NCBI GenBank assembly: GCA_913009535.1
Contig: CAJVXR010000087.1
Location: 1-6,027, forward strand
Direction: 5' to 3'
Length of the DNA: 6,027 nt
Origin: an uncultured Flavobacteriales bacterium
Lineage (GTDB): Bacteria > Bacteroidota > Bacteroidia > Flavobacteriales > Flavobacteriaceae
Below are positions 1 to 6,027 of the stretch, piece by piece. A program made the translations under genes and the position numbers. The notes below the pieces were generated by a model that was given only the letters and a program-made list of their open reading frames with translations, made no database searches and was not told where the DNA came from. Numbering within the stretch: position 1 is the stretch's first letter; every line of letters begins with the position of its first letter.

Positions 1-732
1 TATGCTATTGTCATATAATTCTTCAATTGGACATGAAACTTCAGCTTTTACAATACATTCAGGAACGTAATTAGATAGAATAGACATAATTATTTCAATT
101 TTGGAGCTATCTTTAAAATTATCTTTAAAAGTCTTACTAAATTGTTCAAGACAAGAATTTATAAAGTTTGCACCCATTGCATCTTTTGTCTCAAATGATG
201 CTTTAAGTTGAAAGTAGTTTTCTATTTGGTCGTTTAAATTTACTAACTCTATATTTTTTATACCACCACCTCTATTATTCATGTTTGTAGTTAAAGAATC
301 TACATCTGTAAGTAATTTAGGTTTGATATTTTCAAAATAGTCTTTTAAATCTTTAAAATTACCCTCAAAAATAAAATGAACTTGACCTATTTTAATTGTT
401 GAAATAACCTCAGCTTTAAACCCGCCTTTTTCTAACCAAAATTTAGCAGCCTTACTTGCTGCAGCTATAACTGAACTTTCTTCAGTCACCATTGGAATTA
501 TATAGAGCTTATTGTTGATTAAAAAGTTTGGTGCTATAGCAAATGGCAGATAAAAATTTGATAAAGTATTTTCTGCAAATTCATCATGAAGTTTCTGTAG
601 CTTTCCGTCATCATTATAGTACTGCTGAAGAACGTTTTTTATATTGTTGTTAGAGGAGAATGAATTTTTTATAACCCATTCAATCTTATCTAATTTGTTG
701 AGTTTTGAGAAACCAGAAATTGGTTTTTTCAT
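1..732 (-). CDS. mvaA: Class II hydroxymethylglutaryl-CoA reductase, N-terminal part (cut by window edge)
   Basis: I translated the minus strand from the ATG at 732-730; the frame stays open for 244 codons to the left edge, so the C-terminal part is missing. The enzyme makes mevalonate from HMG-CoA (or runs in reverse) in the cytoplasm and is the committed step of the mevalonate isoprenoid route. Seen: an EN-containing substrate motif followed by LPFAIAPNFLIN (about residues 54-73), TEESSVIAAASKAAKFW (83-99) where E85 aligns with the catalytic Glu83 of the Pseudomonas mevalonii enzyme, a GGG turn (155-157), and DAMGAN (184-189), which fits the HMG-CoA reductase signature including the upstream basic residue K177. 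The catalytic Lys, Asp and His of the class lie beyond the window. Class II proteins are often labelled 'degradative', but in flavobacteria a biosynthetic role is more likely (inference). There is no Shine-Dalgarno sequence before the start. It is divergent from the transporter operon. Confidence 0.93.
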   Translation of the reverse strand, partial: MKKPISGFSKLNKLDKIEWVIKNSFSSNNNIKNVLQQYYNDDGKLQKLHDEFAENTLSNFYLPFAIAPNFLINNKLYIIPMVTEESSVIAAASKAAKFWLEKGGFKAEVISTIKIGQVHFIFEGNFKDLKDYFENIKPKLLTDVDSLTTNMNNRGGGIKNIELVNLNDQIENYFQLKASFETKDAMGANFINSCLEQFSKTFKDNFKDSSKIEIIMSILSNYVPECIVKAEVSCPIEELYDNSI

Positions 733-747
733 AAAAAAATTTTAATT

Positions 748-755
748 CAAAGATA
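748..755 (-). promoter_or_regulatory. Candidate Bacteroidota -7 element (TATCTTTG) for the HMG-CoA reductase gene
   Basis: Read on the minus strand, this octamer matches the Bacteroidota sigma-factor -7 consensus TAnnTTTG exactly. It ends 15 nt before the ATG at 732, implying a leader of only about 10-13 nt. I found no TTG-type -33 element at the usual distance of about 17-23 nt, so the support is one half-site in the right place and orientation. Chance matches to so short a motif are possible in AT-rich DNA. Confidence 0.4.
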
Positions 756-825
756 CTATTCTATTCTAAATTAATTAACTAATAATATAATTTGAATTAT
801 TTATGGTTAATTATATTAATTATGC

Positions 826-833
826 TAATTTAG
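826..833 (+). promoter_or_regulatory. Weak candidate -7 element (TAATTTAG) for the peptide transporter operon
   Basis: This is a 7-of-8 match to TAnnTTTG in the 125-nt divergent spacer, 24 nt before the start codon at 858, with no clear -33 TTG. The spacer also holds TTAATTA at 771, 807 and 816, in DNA so AT-rich that this may be chance. The operon promoter should lie in this spacer because the divergent gene begins at 732, but which bases form it is uncertain. Confidence 0.2.
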
Positions 834-857
834 GACGTGAATTTATAAACAAATAAA

Positions 858-2207
858 ATGAATAACTCAGACACATTATCTTCCCAGAAGCAATTATTTG
901 GACATCCAGTTGGATTATATGTTTTATTCTTTACTGAAATGTGGGAGCGATTTTCTTATTATGGAATGAGAGCTATTCTAGTGCTATATCTAGTTGCTGA
1001 ATCTACTGCAGATTCAATTAATCCTGGTCTAAATTGGGAAACAGGTGAAGCGTTAGGCTTATATGGCACATACACTATGTTAGTTTATGTAGCTTCTATT
1101 CCAGGTGGATGGATTGCAGATAATTTACTAGGGCAAAAAAAATCAGTCCTTTATGGGGGAATATTGTTAGTCTTAGGTCATTCAATATTAGCTGTCGAGG
1201 AAATGTGGGCATTTTATTCTGGTTTAGGCCTTATTATAGCTGGTGTAGGTATGCTAAAGCCAAATATTTCATCAATGGTTGGTGGTCTTTATTCAAAAGG
1301 AGATGTTAGAAGAGACAAAGGGTTTATAATCTTTTATATTGGAATAAATATTGGGGCTTTCCTTTCTAGTTTAATAGTGGGGTATGTTGGTGAAACTTAT
1401 GGATGGCACTATGGCTTTGGTCTAGCCGGTATTGGAATGACCTTAGGTTTAATTCAATATATGTATGGGCAAAAATATTTAAGCCAAGTAGGTAATTTTA
1501 TTGGAGATAAAAATTCTTCTGAGGGTGAAAATGTTTTAAAAAAACCGCTAACATTAATTGAAAAAGACAGATTAGTTGTGTTATTTTTATCTTTTATACT
1601 TGTAATAGTTTTTTGGGGAGCTTTCGAACAAGCTGGAGGTTTAATGAATATATATGCCTCTGAAAAAACAGATAGAATATTAATGGGTTGGCTAGTTCCA
1701 GCTTCTTGGTTCCAATCATTAAATGCTATGTTTATTATATTTTTAGGTACTACTGTAGCAGCATATTGGGCAAAAAGAAAATTTAAAAATCAACTATCAT
1801 CATCTTTATTTAAAATGATCATTGGGTTAATAATAATGGGGACTGGATTTTTCTTTATGTCTGCCGCAGCTACACAATATGAATCACAAGGTAGTTCAGC
1901 TATGTATTGGTTAGTATTAGCTTATTTATTTCATACAATTGGAGAGTTGTGTATTTCACCAGTTGCATTGTCATTTATCACAAAATTAGCTCCTTTAAAA
2001 TATGCCTCTCTTACTATGGGAGTATACTTTGCGATGACAGGTTTTGGTAATAAGTTAGCAGGGGTTTTAGGTGAAGCATCACAAAGTATGGGAGAGTTTA
2101 CTATTTTTACTGGTATAGCTATTTTTTGTGTTGTATTTGGAGGTTTAGTTTTACTTTTTAGAACCAAGCTAGAAAACCTTACTCATGGAGCTGAGGATGA
2201 TAATTAA
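858..2207 (+). CDS. POT/PTR2-family proton-coupled peptide transporter, short 12-helix form
   Basis: Inner-membrane major-facilitator protein predicted to import di- and tripeptides with protons. Seen: the TM1 motif ExxERFxYYG at 27-36 (E27, E30, R31) with R38 after it, the GGWIAD / G-rich TM2-TM3 signature near 83-101, K134 in GMLKPN on TM4, the second PTR2 signature FYIGINIG (159-166) on TM5, FWGAFEQ (252-258, E257) on TM7, and GELCISPVALS (362-372, E363) on TM10. These are the conserved proton- and peptide-binding residues of the family, so transport looks intact. TM6 (about 185-207) runs through a roughly 30-residue polar loop straight into TM7, so the HA/HB helix pair usual in bacterial POTs is absent; 449 aa is short for a bacterial member. 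The ATG at 858 places TM1 at the usual distance from the N-terminus. First gene of a three-gene operon. Exact substrate unknown. Confidence 0.93.
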   Translation: MNNSDTLSSQKQLFGHPVGLYVLFFTEMWERFSYYGMRAILVLYLVAESTADSINPGLNWETGEALGLYGTYTMLVYVASIPGGWIADNLLGQKKSVLYGGILLVLGHSILAVEEMWAFYSGLGLIIAGVGMLKPNISSMVGGLYSKGDVRRDKGFIIFYIGINIGAFLSSLIVGYVGETYGWHYGFGLAGIGMTLGLIQYMYGQKYLSQVGNFIGDKNSSEGENVLKKPLTLIEKDRLVVLFLSFILVIVFWGAFEQAGGLMNIYASEKTDRILMGWLVPASWFQSLNAMFIIFLGTTVAAYWAKRKFKNQLSSSLFKMIIGLIIMGTGFFFMSAAATQYESQGSSAMYWLVLAYLFHTIGELCISPVALSFITKLAPLKYASLTMGVYFAMTGFGNKLAGVLGEASQSMGEFTIFTGIAIFCVVFGGLVLLFRTKLENLTHGAEDDN

Positions 2208-2218
2208 TTTTAAATAAT

Positions 2219-3970
2219 ATGAACAAGACGACAACTGATCATTTTTTTGAATCTACAGTTTTAGGGCATCCTTCTGCCTTATTCGTATTATTTTTCACAG
2301 AAATGTGGGAAAGATTCTCCTACTACGGCATGCGTGCTTTACTAGTTATGTTTTTTACTGCGGCACTAATTGATGGGGGTTGGGGATGGCCTAGAGAATA
2401 TGCTTATGCAATATTTGGAACATATACGTCTTTAGTATACATATCTACATTGCTTGGTGGATACATGGCTGACAAAGTTATTGGTTACAGATACGCAGTT
2501 TTAATTGGTGCTCTTTTGATGACTCTTGGTCATGGTTCAATGGCGGTAGAAACTCCCTTCTTTATTTATCTAGGTCTGACATTATTAGTTTTTGGAAGTG
2601 GCTTTTTTAAGCCAAATATGACATCAATAATTTCTGAAATGTACAAAGGTAAAGATGAGAAAAAAGATGGTGCCTACACTATTTTTTATATGGGTGTAAA
2701 TGCTGGTGCATTTTTGGGAATTCTACTTTGCGGATACATTGGCGAACAGGTTGGCTGGAGATGGGGTTTTGGTTTAGCAGGAATTTTTATGCTATTCGGC
2801 TTATTGCAGTTCTGGTTTGCGCAAGAAATTTTTGGAGATATTGGAACTAAGCCTGTTGTTTCTGAACTTGAAATATCAAATACTAGTGACAATGAACCAA
2901 AGTTAAATCCTTTTACAAACTTCCAACTAGTTTTGATTGCTGTTGCTGGAATATTAGGACTTTCTTGGATTATCAATGATCCTGTTTCTAAAATATCTGA
3001 AGGAGTATACAATCTTTTTAACTTTAGTGTTTTTGGTATGGATGGCTCTAATTTTGCAATAATTAGTGCGTTGGTTCTATTTATTTCGTTGTTAATAATA
3101 AGAGTCCCTAAGTATGACAAAATCACTAGAGATAGGATGTTAGCTGTGATTTTCTTTGCATTTATCACTATATTCTTTTGGGCCCTTTTTGAACAAGCAC
3201 CAGGCTCGCTAACAATTTTTGCACGTGATTATACACAGCGTGTTTTAGAGGGTGATTCTGCTTTTATTTTTAAGATAGTTAATGCTCTAATGACAATTAT
3301 TCCTTTAGGTATTATTACATGGGTTCTCTGGTTATTATTCAAACAAACATTCTCTAAATTCTCTAAATCTAATATTTTTTTAGCAACTAGTTTTGTCATA
3401 ATATGGGCTATAGCTATTTGGATGTTAAGTATAGAGTTTACGAAAGATGTTACTGAAGTTCCTGCGTCTTGGTTTGGTGTATTAAATTCATTATTTATTA
3501 TTGTATTTGCTCCTTTGTTTTCTAAGTGGTGGGAGAGTAAGTACAACCCTAATGCAAATATGAAATATGCATTAGGAATGGTTTTATTGGGATTTGGTAT
3601 GGCGTGTGTGGCCATTGGAGCATCAGATATACCAGCGGGAGCCAAAACAGCCTCAGTTAGTATGATATGGCTTATTTTAGTTTATTTCTTTCATACAATG
3701 GGAGAGCTTTGTATTTCTCCAGTTGCCTTATCATACGTAAGTAAATTGGTGCCAGGTCGTATGATAGCTATGATGTTTGGTATTTGGTATTTAGCAATAG
3801 CTATAGGTATGAAATTAGCAGGTGTATTTGGAGAAGCCTCTGAAAGTATAGCTAAGAATGAAGGGTTAAGTTATTTTTTCTGGATTCTTACTGCGATCGC
3901 TTTTGCTCTTGGTCTTTTATCTGCTTTATTATATCCAGTAATTAAAAAATTAATGCACGGAATTAAATAG
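2219..3970 (+). CDS. POT/PTR2-family proton-coupled peptide transporter, long form with extra helices
   Basis: Second POT transporter, starting 11 nt after the first. Core motifs are complete: E28/E31/R32 in EMWERFSYYG, R39, GGYMAD (80-85), K131 in FFKPN, FYMGVNAG (156-163), FWALFEQ (319-326, E325) and GELCISPVALS (495-505, E496). At 583 aa it is longer than typical bacterial POTs. Two insertions relative to the upstream paralogue explain this: about 70 residues between TM6 and TM7 with hydrophobic stretches near 235-252 and 279-296, matching the HA/HB pair; and about 66 residues between TM7 and TM8 with two more hydrophobic stretches (about 353-374 and 386-405). That suggests some 16 membrane spans (inference from hydrophobicity). 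It is a di-/tripeptide importer by family; the paralogues probably differ in substrate or kinetics. There is no Shine-Dalgarno sequence, normal for this phylum. Confidence 0.93.
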   Translation: MNKTTTDHFFESTVLGHPSALFVLFFTEMWERFSYYGMRALLVMFFTAALIDGGWGWPREYAYAIFGTYTSLVYISTLLGGYMADKVIGYRYAVLIGALLMTLGHGSMAVETPFFIYLGLTLLVFGSGFFKPNMTSIISEMYKGKDEKKDGAYTIFYMGVNAGAFLGILLCGYIGEQVGWRWGFGLAGIFMLFGLLQFWFAQEIFGDIGTKPVVSELEISNTSDNEPKLNPFTNFQLVLIAVAGILGLSWIINDPVSKISEGVYNLFNFSVFGMDGSNFAIISALVLFISLLIIRVPKYDKITRDRMLAVIFFAFITIFFWALFEQAPGSLTIFARDYTQRVLEGDSAFIFKIVNALMTIIPLGIITWVLWLLFKQTFSKFSKSNIFLATSFVIIWAIAIWMLSIEFTKDVTEVPASWFGVLNSLFIIVFAPLFSKWWESKYNPNANMKYALGMVLLGFGMACVAIGASDIPAGAKTASVSMIWLILVYFFHTMGELCISPVALSYVSKLVPGRMIAMMFGIWYLAIAIGMKLAGVFGEASESIAKNEGLSYFFWILTAIAFALGLLSALLYPVIKKLMHGIK

Positions 3971-3974
3971 TCTT

Positions 3975-4511
3975 ATGAAATATTTATTTATTGTTATATC
4001 ATCATTGTTTTTTGTTAATATAAGTGCCCAAAATATTGATTGGATGAGTTTAGAGCAAGCTTTAGAAATGCAAAAGAAAAGCCCTAAAAACATCATTATA
4101 GATGTTTATACTAATTGGTGTGGACCATGTAAGTTATTAGATAAAAATACTTTTCAAAACAAAAAAGTAGCAGATTTTATTAACAAATATTATTATGCTG
4201 TAAAATTTAACGCAGAGGGTAATGAAGTAATAAATTTTGATGATAGAGAGTTTACAAATCCTAACTATAAGCCAGCTATGGCAAATAGAAGAAATGGCAA
4301 TCATCAGCTTACCAGATATTTGGGTGTTAGGGCTTACCCAACAATTGTTTTTTTAGATACCAAATCTGATATTATTTATAATCTCAAAGGATACAATACA
4401 CCATCTCAAATTGAGATTTGGCTTAAATTATTTAAAGACGAAAGTCATAAAAATATAAAAAGTCAACAAGATTTTAATAATTTTCAGAAATCTTTTGTAT
4501 CAGAATTTTAA
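3975..4511 (+). CDS. Exported thioredoxin-fold protein with CGPC active site
   Basis: A 178-aa protein with a Sec signal peptide: MK, a hydrophobic core at about 3-14, and a likely signal peptidase I site after A18 (NISA-Q). There is no lipobox cysteine, so a soluble periplasmic protein is expected. The mature part has a thioredoxin fold: IIIDVYTNWCGPCK (40-53) with redox cysteines C49 and C52, and the cis-proline segment RAYPTIVFLD (119-128, P122). Between them sits an Asn- and Arg-rich stretch longer than in minimal thioredoxins (about 79-111), as in the Thioredoxin_7-like proteins common in Bacteroidota. After the fold there is a polar tail of roughly 40 residues. Function: thiol-disulfide exchange or reduction in the periplasm; the partner is unknown. 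The start lies 4 nt after the transporter stop, so it is very probably co-transcribed. Its stop overlaps the lpxB stop on the opposite strand. Confidence 0.88.
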   Translation: MKYLFIVISSLFFVNISAQNIDWMSLEQALEMQKKSPKNIIIDVYTNWCGPCKLLDKNTFQNKKVADFINKYYYAVKFNAEGNEVINFDDREFTNPNYKPAMANRRNGNHQLTRYLGVRAYPTIVFLDTKSDIIYNLKGYNTPSQIEIWLKLFKDESHKNIKSQQDFNNFQKSFVSEF

Positions 4512-5641
4512 TTCTTCAAATACATTTTAATTAGATCAGCAGTTTTTTTACTAGCTCCTTTTCCTCCTAATTTATTATGAAGCATTTTATATTCAGCCAA
4601 CATTGATGATCGATTTTTTTTATCTAGTATCTTTTCTAGTTCTATAACTAAATTTGTTTTATTGCAATCATTTTGAATTAATTCCTTTACCACTTCTTTA
4701 TCTTGAATTATGTTTACTAATGAAATGTATTTTAAATTTCGAATTAACAATCTTCCTATAAGGTAGGATGTCCAACTTGTTTTGTAACACACTACTTGTG
4801 GAACGTTAAATAGTGCTGTTTCTAAGGTGGCTGTACCGGAGGTTACTATTGCTGCGGTAGATACACGTAATATGTTATAAGTTTGATTAGAAATTACTTT
4901 AATGATATTAGTATTTGAGTCAGAAGATTGAATTATTTTCTCATAATATTCAACATTCTTACTTGGTGCCCCAGCTATAACTAATTGGTAATTAGTTAAA
5001 TTTGAAACTGCATTAAGCATAACGGGAAGTAATTTGTTAATTTCTTGATTTCTACTTCCTGGTAAAAGGGCTATAATTGGTTTTTCAGAAAGATTATTCG
5101 TTAATAAAAAATTATTCTTATTGAATGTGTTTTCACTTTCAATTGCATCTAATAAGGGGTGTCCAACAAAATCTACTTTATAATTATGCTTTTTTTTATA
5201 AAAGTCTTCTTCAAATGGAAGAATGACATACATTTTATCAATAACTTTTTTTATTTGTTCTACTCTTTTCTCTTTCCATACCCATACTTTTGGTGAAATA
5301 TAAAAATGATTTGTATAGTTTTTACTTTTCGCCCATTTTGCAATTCTCATATTAAAACCAGGGTAATCAATATAAATTATAAGATCTGGATTGAATTTTT
5401 CAATATCATTTTTACAAAATGAAATATAGCTAAGAATTTTATTAATATTTAAAATAACCTCTAAAAACCCCATATATGAAAAATCTTGATAGTGCATGAC
5501 TAAATTATTGCATTGGCTTTTCATGAGATCTCCACCCCAACATCTGAAACTTGCGTCAGGATTATTTTTTTTTAATGCTTTGATTAAATTAGACCCATGT
5601 AAATCACCAGAAGCTTCACCTGCAATTATATAATATTTCAA
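4508..5641 (-). CDS. lpxB: Lipid-A-disaccharide synthase (glycosyltransferase family 19), TTG start
   Basis: LpxB joins UDP-2,3-diacylglucosamine to lipid X at the inner face of the inner membrane, giving the tetraacyl disaccharide of lipid A. Seen in 377 aa: AGEASGDLHG (7-16), MGFLEV (57-62), IDYPGFN (91-97, with D92 the probable equivalent of the essential Asp98 in Escherichia coli), YISPKVWVW (114-122), LPFE (141-144), FVGHPL (158-163), LLPGSRNQEI (192-201, R197 equivalent to Arg201) and SGTATLE (268-274). Length is normal for the family. The start is TTG at 5641-5639: it gives the family-typical beginning MKYYIIAGEASGD, and an in-frame TAA at 5656-5654 rules out an upstream ATG. It begins 8 nt after the stop codon of the upstream 93-aa gene (last base 5649), so translation is probably coupled. 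Last gene visible in the surE cluster. Confidence 0.96.
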   Translation of the reverse strand: MKYYIIAGEASGDLHGSNLIKALKKNNPDASFRCWGGDLMKSQCNNLVMHYQDFSYMGFLEVILNINKILSYISFCKNDIEKFNPDLIIYIDYPGFNMRIAKWAKSKNYTNHFYISPKVWVWKEKRVEQIKKVIDKMYVILPFEEDFYKKKHNYKVDFVGHPLLDAIESENTFNKNNFLLTNNLSEKPIIALLPGSRNQEINKLLPVMLNAVSNLTNYQLVIAGAPSKNVEYYEKIIQSSDSNTNIIKVISNQTYNILRVSTAAIVTSGTATLETALFNVPQVVCYKTSWTSYLIGRLLIRNLKYISLVNIIQDKEVVKELIQNDCNKTNLVIELEKILDKKNRSSMLAEYKMLHNKLGGKGASKKTADLIKMYLKN

Positions 5642-5648
5642 TTTATTA

Positions 5649-5930
5649 TTAATTTAAGATTAGTGTAAGTATTGCTAAAAATATTGTCATTAGTAAAATC
5701 CCTTTAGCTCTTTGGTCTTGATTTTTTTTTATAAAAACAAAGAACACAACAACATTTAATATTGCTCCAAGACTAATTAATTTCCCTAAGAAATTTTCGT
5801 AATAGGAGTTCTTTAAACTTTCTATAATTGAACTGTTTTCTGATAGAATTAATATTGCTAAGATTAATCCAATCAAACTAGATACAAATCCATAAATTAC
5901 TCCCAACAAAACTTCTTTTTTATTACTCAA
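5649..5930 (-). CDS. Small three-helix membrane protein of unknown function between surE and lpxB
   Basis: A 93-aa hydrophobic protein I cannot assign to a named family. Visible: a short basic N-terminus (SNKKE), a first membrane segment at about 8-29, a polar loop with acidic and aromatic residues (30-46), a second segment at about 48-67, a basic cytoplasmic-looking loop KKNQDQRAKG (68-77), and a third segment at 78-92 ending at the C-terminus. By the positive-inside rule the N-terminus and the KKNQDQRAK loop face the cytoplasm. The start is TTG at 5930-5928, overlapping the surE stop by 8 nt (TTGAGTAA), which suggests reinitiation after surE; no in-frame ATG would give a full first helix. 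I have an impression that flavobacteria carry a similar small protein in this place, which I cannot verify here. Position suggests, but does not show, an envelope role. Confidence 0.75.
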   Translation of the reverse strand: MSNKKEVLLGVIYGFVSSLIGLILAILILSENSSIIESLKNSYYENFLGKLISLGAILNVVVFFVFIKKNQDQRAKGILLMTIFLAILTLILN

Positions 5931-6027
5931 AACTCCATAATTTTAAATCTTTAATATAATCGTGAGCAGTCAAGTCAAATTGTGTTGGTACTATGGAAAT
6001 ATAATCATTTTCTAAAGCCCAATGATC
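5923..6027 (-). CDS. surE: 5'/3'-nucleotidase SurE, C-terminal 34 residues (cut by window edge)
   Basis: On the minus strand the frame enters at 6027 and ends with TAA at 5925-5923, giving 34 residues. The peptide reads DHWALENDYISIVPTQFDLT, then AHDYIKDLKLWSFE. A Trp-Ala-x-x-x-x-x-Tyr-x-Ser-(IV)-x-Pro-x-x-x-Asp-x-Thr-x-(HY) pattern near the C-terminus is characteristic of SurE, the metal-dependent nucleoside monophosphatase. The catalytic N-terminal Rossmann-like domain is outside the window, so its integrity cannot be judged. It is the most upstream gene visible in the minus-strand cluster, so the promoter lies beyond position 6027. Its stop lies inside the start region of the next gene. 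Confidence 0.88.
   Translation of the reverse strand, partial: DHWALENDYISIVPTQFDLTAHDYIKDLKLWSFE

Noticed and set aside
771..822. Three TTAATTA copies as operator repeats
   Set aside because: Spacing is irregular (36 and 9 nt) and the surrounding DNA is nearly all A/T, so such repeats are expected by chance; kept only as a remark.
2686..3168. Long open frame antisense to the second transporter gene (similar ones at 3229-3645 and 1931-2167)
   Set aside because: The translations show no recognisable domain, lie wholly inside genes with strong family motifs, and arise from the low stop frequency opposite hydrophobic-residue codons.
3893..3900. GCGATCGC, identical to the cyanobacterial HIP1 palindrome
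   Set aside because: I noticed only this one copy; it falls in transporter codons (Ala-Ile-Ala) and the rest of the window is flavobacterial in character, so it is most likely chance.
5722..5730. Nine-base A tract (minus strand) in the 93-aa gene, with similar tracts in lpxB (5565-5573) and the first transporter gene (1135-1142), as possible phase-variable slippage sites
   Set aside because: A runs of 8-9 recur across this AT-rich window, mostly at Lys/Asn codons, and all affected frames are intact. Essential lpxB would be an unlikely target for switching.
5917..5935. GGAG before the TTG start of the 93-aa gene as a Shine-Dalgarno site
   Set aside because: Only 2 nt separate it from the start codon, too close to function, and it encodes Trp-Ser of SurE; Bacteroidota seldom depend on such sites.
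1..6027. CRISPR arrays, insertion sequences, tRNA or rRNA genes, toxin-antitoxin or defence genes
   Set aside because: No spaced direct repeats, transposase motifs, terminal inverted repeats or RNA-gene signatures were seen; nearly all of the window is covered by housekeeping-type coding sequence.

Overview
The window is strongly AT-rich, with A/T-ending codons and spacers that are almost pure A/T. Its genes lack Shine-Dalgarno sequences, and a TAnnTTTG-type -7 element lies upstream of one of them. Together with the gene content (class II HMG-CoA reductase, tandem POT peptide transporters, a secreted thioredoxin, and a surE / small membrane protein / lpxB cluster) this points to a member of the Bacteroidota, most likely a marine-type Flavobacteriaceae. 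That assignment rests on family knowledge and on the look of the sequence, not on a database search.

Layout: (1) Positions 1-732, minus strand, hold the N-terminal 244 residues of a class II HMG-CoA reductase (mevalonate pathway) that runs off the left edge. (2) Positions 733-857 form a short, very AT-rich divergent promoter region. (3) Positions 858-4511, plus strand, form a compact operon of two tandem but structurally different POT/PTR2 proton-coupled peptide transporters (449 and 583 aa) and an exported thioredoxin-fold protein; the gaps are 11 and 4 nt. (4) Positions 4508-6027, minus strand, form a second compact cluster transcribed toward the left: the last 34 codons of surE, a 93-aa three-helix membrane protein of unknown function, and lpxB (lipid A disaccharide synthase). 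The two clusters meet tail to tail with overlapping stop codons in a TTAA palindrome.

Working together: the plus-strand operon would import di-/tripeptides across the inner membrane, with a periplasmic thiol-disulfide protein made from the same transcript. The minus-strand cluster serves nucleotide clean-up (SurE) and outer-membrane lipid A synthesis (LpxB). The divergent reductase supplies mevalonate for isoprenoids.

This is mainly a core-genome neighbourhood. I see no mobile element, CRISPR array, RNA gene or defence system. The features most worth a second look are the different topologies of the two POT transporters (the second carries two separate helix-pair insertions that account for the whole length difference), the unannotated three-helix protein between surE and lpxB, and the use of TTG as start codon by both genes downstream of surE.
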